From: Tenacibaculum singaporense
GTDB taxonomy: Bacteria; Bacteroidota; Bacteroidia; Flavobacteriales; Flavobacteriaceae
DNA length: 64,000 nt
Assembly: GCF_003867015.1 (NCBI RefSeq)
Contig: NZ_CP032548.1
Location: 1-64,000, forward strand
Direction: 5' to 3'
Within the stretch, counting starts at the first letter, position 1, and each line of letters begins with the position of its first letter. The translations under genes and the position numbers were made by a program. This document shows, in pieces, positions 9,716 to 22,079 of the stretch. A model generated the notes under the pieces. That model made no database searches, was not told the origin of the DNA, and saw only the letters and a program-made list of their open reading frames with translations.

Positions 9716-12700
9716 TTATCTGTTAATATATAACCATCCTACTTTAGGTTTAGACCCGTCTCCGAGATCAATGACATAATAATAAGTTCCTGAAGGTAAT
9801 TTTTCATCAACATTTATATTCGCTCTTCCGTTTGAAATACCTCTAAAAGCAACGTCTTCATTATTATAGCCTGATGCTTTGTAAACAGTATTACCCCATC
9901 TATTAAATATTTCAACTGAATTGTTTTGATATTCCAGACTGTCAATACAAGAAATATAGAATACATCATTATCTCCATCTCCATCTGGAGTTAAAATATT
10001 GTACGGAGTTCCACAAGGGTTGGTATCTGAATCTAAATAATCTGGAATACCATTTCCATTTGTATCTAAAGCATCATTTGTTGTTGGATCTCCATCTCCT
10101 GGACCTTCATCCATGGTATCAATTCCGTCATTATCATCATCGGTATCTTGATAATCTGGAATTCCATCTCCATCAGAATCAGGAATATCAACTGGATCTC
10201 CTCCATTGTCTGGATCATAAGAATCGTCTATTCCATCTCCATCGGTATCATTTCCAGAAGGAAGTACATCTGGAATTCCATCTCCGTTATCATCATTTCC
10301 TTCTATTACGTCTGGTACTCCATCATTATCACTATCAGAATCTAAACTATCTGGAATTCCGTCTCCGTCAGTATCAACAGATCCATCTCCTTCATCAACA
10401 TCTAAAATTCCATCGTTATCATCATCTAAATCTAAGGCATCTACAATTCCATCTCCGTCGTTATCTGGTTCTACAATTACAATTGCTTCTGCAGTATCAC
10501 AATTACCAGGATTTAAGACCTCACATATTTGATACTGAATAACATAAACCCCTTCCTGTGTATTTGCTGGAACAATCAAATTACCTTCTGCATCTATTGT
10601 AACACCAATTAAGCCTCCATCATCAACTACATTTATAATAATATCACTATCATTAACTAATATTCCATTTAATGTATCATTCACTGTTAAATCTCCTGCA
10701 ACCCCTCCTGTAAATCCATTTACATTTGACAAATTAATTGGGGTTAAGTCATCCGTTGCAATTATTGGCGCCCCCGTTACCTCTACTACAGAAGTTACTG
10801 TATCACAATTAGTAGGATTGTTTACCTCACAAATTGTATACTCTACATTATAACTTCCCGCTGGTGTATTTGCCGCCACTGTTACTGTTCCATCCGAATT
10901 TAATGTCAATCCTGTTGGAACTGTTACTGGTGTTACTGTTACATCTCCTGGGTTTGTACCTACTGTTACTGGTGACCCATTTAATGTATCATTCGCTGTT
11001 AATGCAGAAGTTGTTCCTCCTGGTAATCCATTCACTGGTGTAGTAGTCTCTGTTACCGCATCTATAACCGGTGCACTTACCTCTACTACAGAAGTTACTG
11101 TATCACAATTAGTAGGATTGTTTACCTCACAAATTGTATACTCTACATTATAACTTCCCGCTGGTGTATTTGCCGCCACTGTTACTGTTCCATCCGAATT
11201 TAATGTCAATCCTGTTGGAACTGTTACTGGTGTTACTGTTACATCTCCTGGGTTTGTACCTACTGTTACTGGTGACCCATTTAATGTATCATTCGCTGTT
11301 AATGTAGAAGTTGTTCCTCCTGGTAATCCATTCACTGGTGTAGTAGTCTCTGTTACCGCATCTATAACCGGTGCACTTACCTCTACTACAGAAGTTACTG
11401 TATCACAATTAGTAGGATTGTTTACCTCACAAATTGTATACTCTACATTATAACTTCCCGCTGGTGTATTTGCCGCCACTGTTACTGTTCCATCCGAATT
11501 TAATGTCAATCCTGTTGGAACTGTTACTGGTGTTACTGTTACATCTCCTGGGTTTGTACCTACTGTTACTGGTGACCCATTTAATGTATCATTCGCTGTT
11601 AATGTAGAAGTTGTTCCTCCTGGTAATCCATTCACTGGTGTAGTAGTCTCTGTTACCGCATCTATAACCGGTGCACTTACCTCTACTACAGAAGTTACTG
11701 TATCACAATTAGTAGGATTGTTTACCTCACAAATTGTATACTCTACATTATAACTTCCCGCTGGTGTATTTGCCGCCACTGTTACTGTTCCATCCGAATT
11801 TAATGTCAATCCTGTTGGAACTGTTACTGGTGTTACTGTTACATCTCCTGGGTTTGTACCTACTGTTACTGGTGACCCATTTAATGTATCATTCGCTGTT
11901 AATGTAGAAGTTGTTCCTCCTGGTAATCCATTCACTGGTGTAGTAGTCTCTGTTACCGCATCTATAACCGGTGCACTTACCTCTACTACAGAAGTTACTG
12001 TATCACAATTAGTAGGATTGTTTACCTCACAAATTGTATACTCTACATTATAACTTCCCGCTGGTGTATTTGCCGCCACTGTTACTGTTCCATCCGAATT
12101 TAATGTCAATCCTGTTGGAACTGTTACTGGTGTTACTGTTACATCTCCTGGGTTTGTACCTACTGTTACTGGTGACCCATTTAATGTATCATTCGCTGTT
12201 AATGCAGAAGTTGTTCCTCCTGGTAATCCATTCACTGGTGTAGTAGTCTCTGTTACCGCATCTATAACCGGTGCACTTACCTCTACTACAGAAGTTACTG
12301 TATCACAATTAGTAGGATTGTTTACCTCACAAATTGTATACTCTACATTATAACTTCCCGCTGGTGTATTTGCCGCCACTGTTACTGTTCCATCCGAATT
12401 TAATGTCAATCCTGTTGGAACTGTTACTGGTGTTACTGTTACATCTCCTGGGTTTGTACCTACTGTTACTGGTAACCCATTTAATGTATCATTCGCTGTT
12501 AATGCAGAAGTTGTTCCTCCTGGTAATCCATTCACTGGTGTAGTAGTCTCTGTTACCGCATCTATAACCGGTGCACTTACCTCTACTACAGAAGTTACTG
12601 TATCACAATTAGTAGGATTGTTTACCTCACAAATTGTATACTCTACATTATAACTTCCCGCTGGTGTATTTGCCGCCACTGTTACTGTTCCATCCGAATT

Positions 12701-15700
12701 TAATGTCAATCCTGTTGGAACTGTTACTGGTGTTACTGTTACATCTCCTGGGTTTGTACCTACTGTTACTGGTGACCCATTTAATGTATCATTCGCTGTT
12801 AATGCAGAAGTTGTTCCTCCTGGTAATCCATTCACTGGTGTAGTAGTCTCTGTTACCGCATCTATAACCGGTGCACTTACCTCTACTACAGAAGTTACTG
12901 TATCACAATTAGTAGGATTGTTTACCTCACAAATTGTATACTCTACATTATAACTTCCCGCTGGTGTATTTGCCGCCACTGTTACTGTTCCATCCGAATT
13001 TAATGTCAATCCTGTTGGAACTGTTACTGGTGTTACTGTTACACCTCCTGGGTTTGTACCTACTGTTACTGGTGACCCATTTAATGTATCATTCGCTGTT
13101 AATGCAGAAGTTGTTCCTCCTGGTAATCCATTCACTGGTGTAGTAGTCTCTGTTACCGCATCTATAACCGGTGCACTTACCTCTACTACAGAAGTTATTG
13201 TATCACAATTAGTAGGATTGTTTACCTCACAAATTGTATACTCTACATTATAACTTCCCGCTGGTGTATTTGCCGCCACTGTTACTGTTCCATCCGAATT
13301 TAATGTCAATCCTGTTGGAACTGTTACTGGTGTTACTGTTACATCTCCTGGGTTTGTACCTACTGTTACTGGTGACCCATTTAATGTATCATTCGCTGTT
13401 AATGTAGAAGTTGTTCCTCCTGGTAATCCATTCACTGGTGTAGTAGTCTCTGTTACCGCATCTATAACCGGTGCACTTACCTCTACTACAGAAGTTACTG
13501 TATCACAATTAGTAGGATTGTTTACCTCACAAATTGTATACTCTACATTATAACTTCCCGCTGGTGTATTTGCCGCCACTGTTACTGTTCCATCCGAATT
13601 TAATGTCAATCCTGTTGGAACTGTTACTGGTGTTACTGTTACATCTCCTGGGTTTGTACCTACTGTTACTGGTGACCCATTTAATGTATCATTCGCTGTT
13701 AATGCAGAAGTTGTTCCTCCTGGTAATCCATTCACTGGTGTAGTAGTCTCTGTTACCGCATCTATAACCGGTGCACTTACCTCTACTACAGAAGTTACTG
13801 TATCACAATTAGTAGGATTGTTTACCTCACAAATTGTATACTCTACATTATAACTTCCCGCTGGTGTATTTGCCGCCACTGTTACTGTTCCATCCGAATT
13901 TAATGTCAATCCTGTTGGAACTGTTACTGGTGTTACTGTTACATCTCCTGGGTTTGTACCTACTGTTACTGGTGACCCATTTAATGTATCATTCGCTGTT
14001 AATGCAGAAGTTGTTCCTCCTGGTAATCCATTCACTGGTGTAGTAGTCTCTGTTACCGCATCTATAACCGGTGCACTTACCTCTACTACAGAAGTTACTG
14101 TATCACAATTAGTAGGATTGTTTACCTCACAAATTGTATACTCTACATTATAACTTCCCGCTGGTGTATTTGCCGCCACTGTTACTGTTCCATCCGAATT
14201 TAATGTCAATCCTGTTGGAACTGTTACTGGTGTTACTGTTACATCTCCTGGGTTTGTACCTACTGTTACTGGTGACCCATTTAATGTATCATTCGCTGTT
14301 AATGCAGAAGTTGTTCCTCCTGGTAATCCATTCACTGGTGTAGTAGTCTCTGTTACCGCATCTATAACCGGTGCACTTACCTCTACTACAGAAGTTACTG
14401 TATCACAATTAGTAGGATTGTTTACCTCACAAATTGTATACTCTACATTATAACTTCCCGCTGGTGTATTTGCCGCCACTGTTACTGTTCCATCCGAATT
14501 TAATGTCAATCCTGTTGGAACTGTTACTGGTGTTACTGTTACACCTCCTGGGTTTGTACCTACTGTTACTGGTGACCCATTTAATGTATCATTCGCTGTT
14601 AATGCAGAAGTTGTTCCTCCTGGTAATCCATTCACTGGTGTAGTAGTCTCTGTTACCGCATCTATAACCGGTGCACTTACCTCTACTACAGAAGTTACTG
14701 TATCACAATTAGTAGGATTGTTTACCTCACAAATTGTATACTCTACATTATAACTTCCCGCTGGTGTATTTGCCGCCACTGTTACTGTTCCATCCGAATT
14801 TAATGTCAATCCTGTTGGAACTGTTACTGGTGTTACTGTTACATCTCCTGGGTTTGTACCTACTGTTACTGGTGACCCATTTAATGTATCATTCGCTGTT
14901 AATGCAGAAGTTGTTCCTCCTGGTAATCCATTCACTGGTGTAGTAGTCTCTGTTACCGCATCTATAACCGGTGCACTTACCTCTACTACAGAAGTTACTG
15001 TATCACAATTAGTAGGATTGTTTACCTCACAAATTGTATACTCTACATTATAACTTCCCGCTGGTGTATTTGCCGCCACTGTTACTGTTCCATCCGAATT
15101 TAATGTCAATCCTGTTGGAACTGTTACTGGTGTTACTGTTACATCTCCTGGGTTTGTACCTACTGTTACTGGTGACCCATTTAATGTATCATTCGCTGTT
15201 AATGCAGAAGTTGTTCCTCCTGGTAATCCATTCACTGGTGTAGTAGTCTCTGTTACCGCATCTATAACCGGTGCACTTACCTCTACTACAGAAGTTACTG
15301 TATCACAATTAGTAGGATTGTTTACCTCACAAATTGTATACTCTACATTATAACTTCCCGCTGGTGTATTTGCCGCCACTGTTACTGTTCCATCCGAATT
15401 TAATGTCAATCCTGTTGGAACTGTTACTGGTGTTACTGTTACATCTCCTGGGTTTGTACCTACTGTTACTGGTGACCCATTTAATGTATCATTCGCTGTT
15501 AATGCAGAAGTTGTTCCTCCTGGTAATCCATTCACTGGTGTAGTAGTCTCTGTTACCGCATCTATAACCGGTGCACTTACCTCTACTACAGAAGTTACTG
15601 TATCACAATTAGTAGGATTGTTTACCTCACAAATTGTATACTCTACATTATAACTTCCCGCTGGTGTATTTGCCGCCACTGTTACTGTTCCATCCGAATT

Positions 15701-16909
15701 TAATGTCAATCCTGTTGGAACTGTTACTGGTGTTACTGTTACATCTCCTGGGTTTGTACCTACTGTTACTGGTGACCCATTTAATGTATCATTCGCTGTT
15801 AATGTAGAAGTTGTTCCTCCTGGTAATCCATTCACTGGTGTAGTAGTCTCTGTTACCGCATCTATAACCGGTGCACTTACCTCTACTACAGAAGTTACTG
15901 TATCACAATTAGTAGGATTGTTTACCTCACAAATTGTATACTCTACATTATAACTTCCCGCTGGTGTATTTGCCGCCACTGTTACTGTTCCATCCGAATT
16001 TAATGTCAATCCTGTTGGAACTGTTACTGGTGTTACTGTTACATCTCCTGGGTTTGTACCTACTGTTACTGGTGACCCATTTAATGTATCATTCGCTGTT
16101 AATGTAGAAGTTGTTCCTCCTGGTAATCCATTCACTGGTGTAGTAGTCTCTGTTACCGCATCTATAACCGGTGCACTTACCTCTACTACAGAAGTTACTG
16201 TATCACAATTAGTAGGATTGTTTACCTCACAAATTGTATACTCTACATTATAACTTCCCGCTGGTGTATTTGCCGCCACTGTTACTGTTCCATCCGAATT
16301 TAATGTCAATCCTGTTGGAACTGTTACTGGTGTTACTGTTACATCTCCTGGGTTTGTACCTACTGTTACTGGTGACCCATTTAATGTATCATTCGCTGTT
16401 AATGTAGAAGTTGTTCCTCCTGGTAATCCATTCACTGGTGTAGTAGTCTCTGTTACCGCATCTATAACCGGTGCACTTACCTCTACTACAGAAGTTACTG
16501 TATCACAATTAGTAGGATTGTTTACCTCACAAATTGTATACTCTACATTATAACTTCCCGCTGGTGTATTTGCCGCCACTGTTACTGTTCCATCCGAATT
16601 TAATGTCAATCCTGTTGGAACTGTTACTGGTGTTACTGTTACATCTCCTGGGTTTGTACCTACTGTTACTGGTGACCCATTTAATGTATCATTCGCTGTT
16701 AATGCAGAAGTTGTTCCTCCTGGTAATCCATTCACTGGTGTAGTAGTCTCTGTTACCGCATCTATAACCGGTGCACTTACCTCTACTACAGAAGTTACTG
16801 TATCACAATTAGTAGGATTGTTTACCTCACAAATTGTATACTCTACATTATAACTTCCCGCTGGTGTATTTGCCGCCACTGTTACTGTTCCATCCGAATT
16901 TAATGTCAA
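9716..16909 (-). CDS. Giant T9SS adhesin, C-terminal part (separated by frameshift)
   Basis: 2397 residues from a TTG inside a repeat; this is not a genuine start but the continuation of the gene that begins at 20085. It holds the last 20 and part of another of the 100-residue repeats. Then come one diverged repeat copy (starts [15 protein letters not shown]), a thrombospondin type 3-like calcium-binding stretch of DxDxDGIPD motifs (about 2150-2300), and a C-terminal type B/CHU_C domain ([41 protein letters not shown]). The CHU_C domain marks it as a T9SS cargo. If the missing base were restored, the whole protein would be about 3456 residues. Without that, this part has no signal peptide and would not be exported. 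Confidence 0.85.
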   Translation of the reverse strand: MTLNSDGTVTVAANTPAGSYNVEYTICEVNNPTNCDTVTSVVEVSAPVIDAVTETTTPVNGLPGGTTSALTANDTLNGSPVTVGTNPGDVTVTPVTVPTGLTLNSDGTVTVAANTPAGSYNVEYTICEVNNPTNCDTVTSVVEVSAPVIDAVTETTTPVNGLPGGTTSTLTANDTLNGSPVTVGTNPGDVTVTPVTVPTGLTLNSDGTVTVAANTPAGSYNVEYTICEVNNPTNCDTVTSVVEVSAPVIDAVTETTTPVNGLPGGTTSTLTANDTLNGSPVTVGTNPGDVTVTPVTVPTGLTLNSDGTVTVAANTPAGSYNVEYTICEVNNPTNCDTVTSVVEVSAPVIDAVTETTTPVNGLPGGTTSTLTANDTLNGSPVTVGTNPGDVTVTPVTVPTGLTLNSDGTVTVAANTPAGSYNVEYTICEVNNPTNCDTVTSVVEVSAPVIDAVTETTTPVNGLPGGTTSALTANDTLNGSPVTVGTNPGDVTVTPVTVPTGLTLNSDGTVTVAANTPAGSYNVEYTICEVNNPTNCDTVTSVVEVSAPVIDAVTETTTPVNGLPGGTTSALTANDTLNGSPVTVGTNPGDVTVTPVTVPTGLTLNSDGTVTVAANTPAGSYNVEYTICEVNNPTNCDTVTSVVEVSAPVIDAVTETTTPVNGLPGGTTSALTANDTLNGSPVTVGTNPGDVTVTPVTVPTGLTLNSDGTVTVAANTPAGSYNVEYTICEVNNPTNCDTVTSVVEVSAPVIDAVTETTTPVNGLPGGTTSALTANDTLNGSPVTVGTNPGGVTVTPVTVPTGLTLNSDGTVTVAANTPAGSYNVEYTICEVNNPTNCDTVTSVVEVSAPVIDAVTETTTPVNGLPGGTTSALTANDTLNGSPVTVGTNPGDVTVTPVTVPTGLTLNSDGTVTVAANTPAGSYNVEYTICEVNNPTNCDTVTSVVEVSAPVIDAVTETTTPVNGLPGGTTSALTANDTLNGSPVTVGTNPGDVTVTPVTVPTGLTLNSDGTVTVAANTPAGSYNVEYTICEVNNPTNCDTVTSVVEVSAPVIDAVTETTTPVNGLPGGTTSALTANDTLNGSPVTVGTNPGDVTVTPVTVPTGLTLNSDGTVTVAANTPAGSYNVEYTICEVNNPTNCDTVTSVVEVSAPVIDAVTETTTPVNGLPGGTTSTLTANDTLNGSPVTVGTNPGDVTVTPVTVPTGLTLNSDGTVTVAANTPAGSYNVEYTICEVNNPTNCDTITSVVEVSAPVIDAVTETTTPVNGLPGGTTSALTANDTLNGSPVTVGTNPGGVTVTPVTVPTGLTLNSDGTVTVAANTPAGSYNVEYTICEVNNPTNCDTVTSVVEVSAPVIDAVTETTTPVNGLPGGTTSALTANDTLNGSPVTVGTNPGDVTVTPVTVPTGLTLNSDGTVTVAANTPAGSYNVEYTICEVNNPTNCDTVTSVVEVSAPVIDAVTETTTPVNGLPGGTTSALTANDTLNGLPVTVGTNPGDVTVTPVTVPTGLTLNSDGTVTVAANTPAGSYNVEYTICEVNNPTNCDTVTSVVEVSAPVIDAVTETTTPVNGLPGGTTSALTANDTLNGSPVTVGTNPGDVTVTPVTVPTGLTLNSDGTVTVAANTPAGSYNVEYTICEVNNPTNCDTVTSVVEVSAPVIDAVTETTTPVNGLPGGTTSTLTANDTLNGSPVTVGTNPGDVTVTPVTVPTGLTLNSDGTVTVAANTPAGSYNVEYTICEVNNPTNCDTVTSVVEVSAPVIDAVTETTTPVNGLPGGTTSTLTANDTLNGSPVTVGTNPGDVTVTPVTVPTGLTLNSDGTVTVAANTPAGSYNVEYTICEVNNPTNCDTVTSVVEVSAPVIDAVTETTTPVNGLPGGTTSTLTANDTLNGSPVTVGTNPGDVTVTPVTVPTGLTLNSDGTVTVAANTPAGSYNVEYTICEVNNPTNCDTVTSVVEVSAPVIDAVTETTTPVNGLPGGTTSALTANDTLNGSPVTVGTNPGDVTVTPVTVPTGLTLNSDGTVTVAANTPAGSYNVEYTICEVNNPTNCDTVTSVVEVTGAPIIATDDLTPINLSNVNGFTGGVAGDLTVNDTLNGILVNDSDIIINVVDDGGLIGVTIDAEGNLIVPANTQEGVYVIQYQICEVLNPGNCDTAEAIVIVEPDNDGDGIVDALDLDDDNDGILDVDEGDGSVDTDGDGIPDSLDSDSDNDGVPDVIEGNDDNGDGIPDVLPSGNDTDGDGIDDSYDPDNGGDPVDIPDSDGDGIPDYQDTDDDNDGIDTMDEGPGDGDPTTNDALDTNGNGIPDYLDSDTNPCGTPYNILTPDGDGDNDVFYISCIDSLEYQNNSVEIFNRWGNTVYKASGYNNEDVAFRGISNGRANINVDEKLPSGTYYYVIDLGDGSKPKVGWLYINR

Positions 16910-18868
16910 TCCTGTTGGAACTGTTACTGGTGTTACTGTTACATCTCCTGGGTTTGTACCTACTGTTACTGGTACCCATTTAATGTATCATTCGCTGTTA
17001 ATGCAGAAGTTGTTCCTCCTGGTAATCCATTCACTGGTGTAGTAGTCTCTGTTACCGCATCTATAACCGGTGCACTTACCTCTACTACAGAAGTTACTGT
17101 ATCACAATTAGTAGGATTGTTTACCTCACAAATTGTATACTCTACATTATAACTTCCCGCTGGTGTATTTGCCGCCACTGTTACTGTTCCATCCGAATTT
17201 AATGTCAATCCTGTTGGAACTGTTACTGGTGTTACTGTTACATCTCCTGGGTTTGTACCTACTGTTACTGGTGACCCATTTAATGTATCATTCGCTGTTA
17301 ATGCAGAAGTTGTTCCTCCTGGTAATCCATTCACTGGTGTAGTAGTCTCTGTTACCGCATCTATAACCGGTGCACTTACCTCTACTACAGAAGTTACTGT
17401 ATCACAATTAGTAGGATTGTTTACCTCACAAATTGTATACTCTACATTATAACTTCCCGCTGGTGTATTTGCCGCCACTGTTACTGTTCCATCCGAATTT
17501 AATGTCAATCCTGTTGGAACTGTTACTGGTGTTACTGTTACACCTCCTGGGTTTGTACCTACTGTTACTGGTGACCCATTTAATGTATCATTCGCTGTTA
17601 ATGCAGAAGTTGTTCCTCCTGGTAATCCATTCACTGGTGTAGTAGTCTCTGTTACCGCATCTATAACCGGTGCACTTACCTCTACTACAGAAGTTACTGT
17701 ATCACAATTAGTAGGATTGTTTACCTCACAAATTGTATACTCTACATTATAACTTCCCGCTGGTGTATTTGCCGCCACTGTTACTGTTCCATCCGAATTT
17801 AATGTCAATCCTGTTGGAACTGTTACTGGTGTTACTGTTACATCTCCTGGGTTTGTACCTACTGTTACTGGTAACCCATTTAATGTATCATTCGCTGTTA
17901 ATGCAGAAGTTGTTCCTCCTGGTAATCCATTCACTGGTGTAGTAGTCTCTGTTACCGCATCTATAACCGGTGCACTTACCTCTACTACAGAAGTTACTGT
18001 ATCACAATTAGTAGGATTGTTTACCTCACAAATTGTATACTCTACATTATAACTTCCCGCTGGTGTATTTGCCGCCACTGTTACTGTTCCATCCGAATTT
18101 AATGTCAATCCTGTTGGAACTGTTACTGGTGTTACTGTTACATCTCCTGGGTTTGTACCTACTGTTACTGGTGACCCATTTAATGTATCATTCGCTGTTA
18201 ATGCAGAAGTTGTTCCTCCTGGTAATCCATTCACTGGTGTAGTAGTCTCTGTTACCGCATCTATAACCGGTGCACTTACCTCTACTACAGAAGTTACTGT
18301 ATCACAATTAGTAGGATTGTTTACCTCACAAATTGTATACTCTACATTATAACTTCCCGCTGGTGTATTTGCCGCCACTGTTACTGTTCCATCCGAATTT
18401 AATGTCAATCCTGTTGGAACTGTTACTGGTGTTACTGTTACACCTCCTGGGTTTGTACCTACTGTTACTGGTGACCCATTTAATGTATCATTCGCTGTTA
18501 ATGCAGAAGTTGTTCCTCCTGGTAATCCATTCACTGGTGTAGTAGTCTCTGTTACCGCATCTATAACCGGTGCACTTACCTCTACTACAGAAGTTATTGT
18601 ATCACAATTAGTAGGATTGTTTACCTCACAAATTGTATACTCTACATTATAACTTCCCGCTGGTGTATTTGCCGCCACTGTTACTGTTCCATCCGAATTT
18701 AATGTCAATCCTGTTGGAACTGTTACTGGTGTTACTGTTACATCTCCTGGGTTTGTACCTACTGTTACTGGTGACCCATTTAATGTATCATTCGCTGTTA
18801 ATGTAGAAGTTGTTCCTCCTGGTAATCCATTCACTGGTGTAGTAGTCTCTGTTACCGCATCTATAACC
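10778..18868 (-). repeat. 27 tandem 300-bp repeats in the adhesin gene
   Basis: About 8.1 kb made of 27 near-identical 300-bp units (100 residues each), bounded by diverged copies at both ends. Only four variable positions were seen: Ala/Thr in TSALT, Ser/Leu in NGSPV, Asp/Gly in NPGDVT and Val/Ile in CDTVTS. GC is clearly higher than in the flanking DNA. Repeats on the opposite strand produce 69-codon open frames in most units; they are by-products of the array. Confidence 0.97.
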
Positions 18869-20085
18869 GGTAAAACTGAAACCAATACTGAAGAAGAACT
18901 ACAGTTAGTAGGTGAAGGTTTACAAACATTATAAACTAAAGTATAATCCCCTACAGGAGTTCCAGGAGCTACGATTACCTCCCCAGTAGCTGTATTAAGA
19001 GAAACACCTGCGTTAGTAGAGCTAATCTGAGCTAATTCTACATTACTAACTGAAGGATTTACCACCCCTCCAACTGTATCATTTAACAAAACATTAGTTA
19101 CTGCAACTCCTCCCAAGGTAGTAGTAGAACCAGAATCGTTACTTGTTGTTATTATAGGTAATCCTCCAACACTAGAGATAAAAACCCCAGAATCATAAGT
19201 AGCATCTCCAACGTCAGCAATAGCTATTTTCATGTGATAAGTAACTCCTACAATCAAATTAATCACCGCAGAAAACTTTTGTGTTATACCGTTAAACTCA
19301 ACATGAATAGGCTTAGTTCCTGTATTGGTACTACAAGTACTTCCATCACCTGTATGCCCATTATTAATATATAATGCTGTTTGTGTTAAATCAGCAGCGG
19401 TTCCATCTTGGTTACATCCTCTAAAACCTCCATTGATGTTATTTATTGACACAGAATTAGTAGTACCAGGAACTAAAGCTAAATTTAGGGAAGGTTCCTC
19501 TAAACCATCATAAAGCCCATTACTATTCAAATCCACTCCATTAGGTATTGATGGATCCGAACCTGAAGGATCTGAAACAAAAAAACCAAACACATCATTA
19601 AACCTAGAACCTACATAATCAGGATATTCATCTGAGCCAAATTGATATTCAACCAACACTCCAGAATAATTTGGTTGTGCAACAAAATCAAACTCAAATA
19701 TTACAACGTCATTATTAGCAGTATTATCAATATTAATTACATCAATATCATTATAAGATATTCCTAAATTATCAGAGTTAGCTGTCAAATTGTTAGTAGA
19801 AAAAGCATTTGTAATAGTCGAAGTTGTAAATGCTACTCCAGTATCTAATTCCAAAGCTGCTCCTGCAGTACCATTTGAAAAAACACCTAACTGACTTGAA
19901 ATACCAGAAGTTATAGTAGGATTACTTATTATTATACCTGCTGTTTGTAATTGAGCAGCAATATCATTTGCTGTAGGATTACTTGTCACTGTCGCTTGAG
20001 AAAAAGAATTTTCTTTGTAAAAGAAGATTAAAATAAAAAACAACAGACATCTTATTTGTTTTTTAAAAAAGTACTTTTTATTCAT
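16966..20085 (-). CDS. Giant T9SS adhesin, N-terminal part (truncated by frameshift)
   Basis: 1039 residues. A signal peptide (hydrophobic [11 protein letters not shown], ending near SFSQ) is followed by a choice-of-anchor L-like domain (residues about 35-320; [40 protein letters not shown]). Next is a diverged repeat copy (about 325-405) and six full plus one partial 100-residue repeats, each with an early NGLPGGTT and a pair of Cys ([14 protein letters not shown]). A one-base deletion changes the NGSPV codons to NGYQ-stop, ending translation at 16966. The reading frame resumes in the downstream part. This could be a real mutation, slippage-based switching, or an assembly error in a repeat-rich region. 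Confidence 0.85.
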   Translation of the reverse strand: MNKKYFFKKQIRCLLFFILIFFYKENSFSQATVTSNPTANDIAAQLQTAGIIISNPTITSGISSQLGVFSNGTAGAALELDTGVAFTTSTITNAFSTNNLTANSDNLGISYNDIDVINIDNTANNDVVIFEFDFVAQPNYSGVLVEYQFGSDEYPDYVGSRFNDVFGFFVSDPSGSDPSIPNGVDLNSNGLYDGLEEPSLNLALVPGTTNSVSINNINGGFRGCNQDGTAADLTQTALYINNGHTGDGSTCSTNTGTKPIHVEFNGITQKFSAVINLIVGVTYHMKIAIADVGDATYDSGVFISSVGGLPIITTSNDSGSTTTLGGVAVTNVLLNDTVGGVVNPSVSNVELAQISSTNAGVSLNTATGEVIVAPGTPVGDYTLVYNVCKPSPTNCSSSSVLVSVLPVIDAVTETTTPVNGLPGGTTSTLTANDTLNGSPVTVGTNPGDVTVTPVTVPTGLTLNSDGTVTVAANTPAGSYNVEYTICEVNNPTNCDTITSVVEVSAPVIDAVTETTTPVNGLPGGTTSALTANDTLNGSPVTVGTNPGGVTVTPVTVPTGLTLNSDGTVTVAANTPAGSYNVEYTICEVNNPTNCDTVTSVVEVSAPVIDAVTETTTPVNGLPGGTTSALTANDTLNGSPVTVGTNPGDVTVTPVTVPTGLTLNSDGTVTVAANTPAGSYNVEYTICEVNNPTNCDTVTSVVEVSAPVIDAVTETTTPVNGLPGGTTSALTANDTLNGLPVTVGTNPGDVTVTPVTVPTGLTLNSDGTVTVAANTPAGSYNVEYTICEVNNPTNCDTVTSVVEVSAPVIDAVTETTTPVNGLPGGTTSALTANDTLNGSPVTVGTNPGGVTVTPVTVPTGLTLNSDGTVTVAANTPAGSYNVEYTICEVNNPTNCDTVTSVVEVSAPVIDAVTETTTPVNGLPGGTTSALTANDTLNGSPVTVGTNPGDVTVTPVTVPTGLTLNSDGTVTVAANTPAGSYNVEYTICEVNNPTNCDTVTSVVEVSAPVIDAVTETTTPVNGLPGGTTSALTANDTLNGYQ

Positions 20086-20130
20086 ACATTACACTTTATA
20101 GTTAATTGATCTTTTTTAATTTTGTAGACA

Positions 20131-20138
20131 CAAAATTA
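20131..20138 (-). promoter_or_regulatory. Possible -7 element of the adhesin operon promoter
   Basis: On the minus strand TAATTTTG matches TAnnTTTG, 45 nt before the adhesin ATG. No clear TTTG -33 box at the expected spacing was found, so this is tentative. Confidence 0.35.
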
Positions 20139-20418
20139 AAAAATAAGTCACAGAACATAATTTCTTAACCATAAGATTATCTTAATATTTATAAATTAAT
20201 CTTATATCTATAAATATTTAAATTCTTATGTATCTCTAACAAAAAATGGTATCCTTATATCACTACGAATACCATAATTTTGCATAATATAAAACGTCCC
20301 CCATATTTTTTCACTGTGTTTACAAATCTAAAATAGAAAACAAAACCATCAAAAACAACACATTACTAAAAAATCTTCTTTATTTTTTGCCTATCTCAAA
20401 AAAAACACATATTCCAAT

Positions 20419-20474
20419 ATTAAAAAAAGCCGTTCACATCTTTTCCAAGAGCGATGGGAACAGCTTTTTTTAAT
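20419..20474. terminator. Palindrome, bidirectional terminator-like
   Basis: ATTAAAAAAAGC-C-GTTC (20419-20435) pairs with GAAC-A-GCTTTTTTTAAT (20458-20474), a 16-bp stem with one internal mismatch and a 22-nt loop. It overlaps the end of the IS3 orfA remnant and separates it from the adhesin promoter. Confidence 0.5.
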
Positions 20475-20708
20475 ATCTCAAGCTCTAGTTCTTTTCTTTA
20501 AGTTCTTTGCGTAATTGTTTTACTTCCAATGAGTCTGGTAATGGCTTTGTACTAACCTTTGAAACTGGGTTTGATTTTTGACCAGCCCTCCATTTATAAA
20601 TACGTTGCACCTGAATTCCTAGCTCATCTGCTAATTCTTTAATATTTTCTCGCTGATAATTTAATCGGACTGCTTCAGATTTAAATTCAGTACTTTAAAT
20701 TCGTTCAT
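20419..20708 (-). pseudogene. IS3-family OrfA remnant
   Basis: The reverse strand reads MNEFKVL, a one-base shift, then FKSEAVRLNYQRENIKELAD, LGIQVQRIYKWRAGQ and KQLRKELKEKN before a TAG at 20485. A further shift would continue as ELELEILKKAV. This is the helix-turn-helix and leucine-zipper pattern of IS3-type OrfA. Two frameshifts make it non-functional. Confidence 0.65.
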
Positions 20709-20761
20709 TATTTAAGATATTTATTTTTGATTAAACAGTCTTAAAAACCTGTCCGGGTAAA

Positions 20762-21257
20762 TGTAGTAGCTCCAAAACACGCTTTAGAGCTTTTAACATA
20801 ATTGATGATTTTAACAGAGAGGTATTACATATAGAGATACATTTTTTTTACCCAGCAATCGTATTGTATGGGTGCTTAATCACCTTATTAATAAAAAAGG
20901 GAAGCCTAAAAAAATAAAAATGGATAATGCCCCAGAGTTTATTCCCAAAATAACCGAAAACTGGAGCAAGATACATACTATAGAATTCAAGTACATACAG
21001 CTAGGAAAACCTACTCAAAATGCATTTATAAAAGGTTCAACGGTAGTTATCTAAGAGGCGTACTTGATAAATATATTTTTGAAAACCTAGAACAAGTAAG
21101 AGAACAAACATAAATATGGATAGAAGATTATAACAATTACAGACCGCATGATGCTTTAGGTAAAATGCCACCTGTAAGATTTGCAAAACTTAATTCTTTT
21201 GGGGCTAGCTCCAAAAGAATGAAAAACAATAGCTTTATAGAAATTTTAGAAAAATAA
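20762..21257 (+). pseudogene. IS3-family OrfB remnant
   Basis: Plus-strand pieces read as an rve transposase C-terminal half: LRAFNIIDDFNREVLHIEI, KIKMDNAPEF, GKPTQNAFI, then after a frameshift RFNGSYLRGVLDKYIFENLE, and after a stop IWIEDYNNYRPHDALGKMPP. At least one frameshift and one in-frame TAA are present. The N-terminal half is missing. It lies head-to-head with an OrfA fragment on the other strand, so the two are not one element in original order. Confidence 0.7.
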
Positions 21258-21359
21258 GCAGTTCTAATTAGAGGAAGCTTACAATATCCTATACTTATTC
21301 TTAAACTTGATTTCAATTAACAATGGTGATTATATAGTTTAAAAACCTTGGGATTTAAC

Positions 21360-21791
21360 TCAAGGTTTCTTTGTATACAAAACTCTTCTTTCTTTTCCAT
21401 TATTCCTAACCATTACCGCTTTTTCTCCTTCTGTTATAACTAATGTCCAATAGCTAAATGTTCTTCCTCCTTTACTTCTAAGTTCAGCAACATAAGAACC
21501 CTTATCCTCTTCCAGTTCCTTAAAACTTAATATTGTATAATAATACTTGATTTTTCCACCCTCTAAACCAAAAACAATTAAATTCTCTCCAGTTCTTCTA
21601 TACTCTACAACTTGTAAAAAACAATCTTTAGCTTTTTGCTTGGTTATCCAATTGATGTTTTTGTAGTTTACAAAGGTGTTTGTTTGATATTCTGCATATT
21701 CATATTTCCAATCTCCAAATTCATCTTTTTTGTTTTGAGATAATGCTACGGTTGAGCAAATAAGAACAAAAATTATCAATCCTTTTTTCAT
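21360..21791 (-). CDS. Small secreted protein of unknown function
   Basis: 143 residues with a clear signal peptide (MKKGLIIFVLICSTVALSQ) and a mature part of about 125 residues rich in Tyr, Lys and Glu. There is no lipobox, and I recognise no domain. It stands alone inside the island, with inverted repeats directly upstream (21796-21830 and 21846-21927). Probably periplasmic or surface; function unknown. Confidence 0.7.
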   Translation of the reverse strand: MKKGLIIFVLICSTVALSQNKKDEFGDWKYEYAEYQTNTFVNYKNINWITKQKAKDCFLQVVEYRRTGENLIVFGLEGGKIKYYYTILSFKELEEDKGSYVAELRSKGGRTFSYWTLVITEGEKAVMVRNNGKERRVLYTKKP

Positions 21792-21795
21792 TTTT

Positions 21796-21830
21796 AAAGT
21801 TATTAGAAGTTATCTGTTCCTAATAACTTT
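21796..21830 (-). other. 11-bp hairpin in the leader of the secreted protein gene
   Basis: AAAGTTATTAG (21796-21806) is perfectly complementary to CTAATAACTTT (21820-21830). It begins 5 nt upstream of the start codon at 21791 and would occlude the ribosome binding site in mRNA; a regulatory role is possible. Confidence 0.4.
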
Positions 21831-21845
21831 AGTTGTAAAAAAGAA

Positions 21846-21927
21846 GCGTGGAACAAAGCTAACATTCCATTCTTCTGAGGTACGACCAAGCACCCAACTA
21901 TCCTAGAAAGTAACTGAGTAACCACGC
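21846..21927 (-). ncRNA. Possible structured RNA or attenuator
   Basis: On the minus strand GCGTGG (21927-21922) can close onto CCACGC (21851-21846), and the closing arm is followed by TTCTTTTTT. An 82-nt structured leader ending in a T run upstream of the secreted protein gene fits an attenuator or small RNA. I do not recognise a known family, and the interior pairing is unclear. Confidence 0.25.
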
Positions 21928-22079
21928 CAATATGTGGTACACAGAGACTGTTCTATTCTTTGGATAGTTTCTTGAATAATTGGTCGTTTTCAGAATCTAA
22001 AGAATATAACTACGCTATATGTAATATTTTCTGTTGTAAATATATGTATTATTTCAGAACATTTTGTATATTAGCAATG

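Noticed and set aside
10060..10542. 160-codon plus-strand frame rich in His/Leu
   Set aside because: Antisense of the Asp/Gly-rich calcium-binding stretch of the adhesin; composition is a by-product.
10834..18542. Many identical 69-codon frames on the plus strand
   Set aside because: They are the antisense of the adhesin repeats, Leu-rich and present once per unit in most units; no promoter or ribosome binding site.
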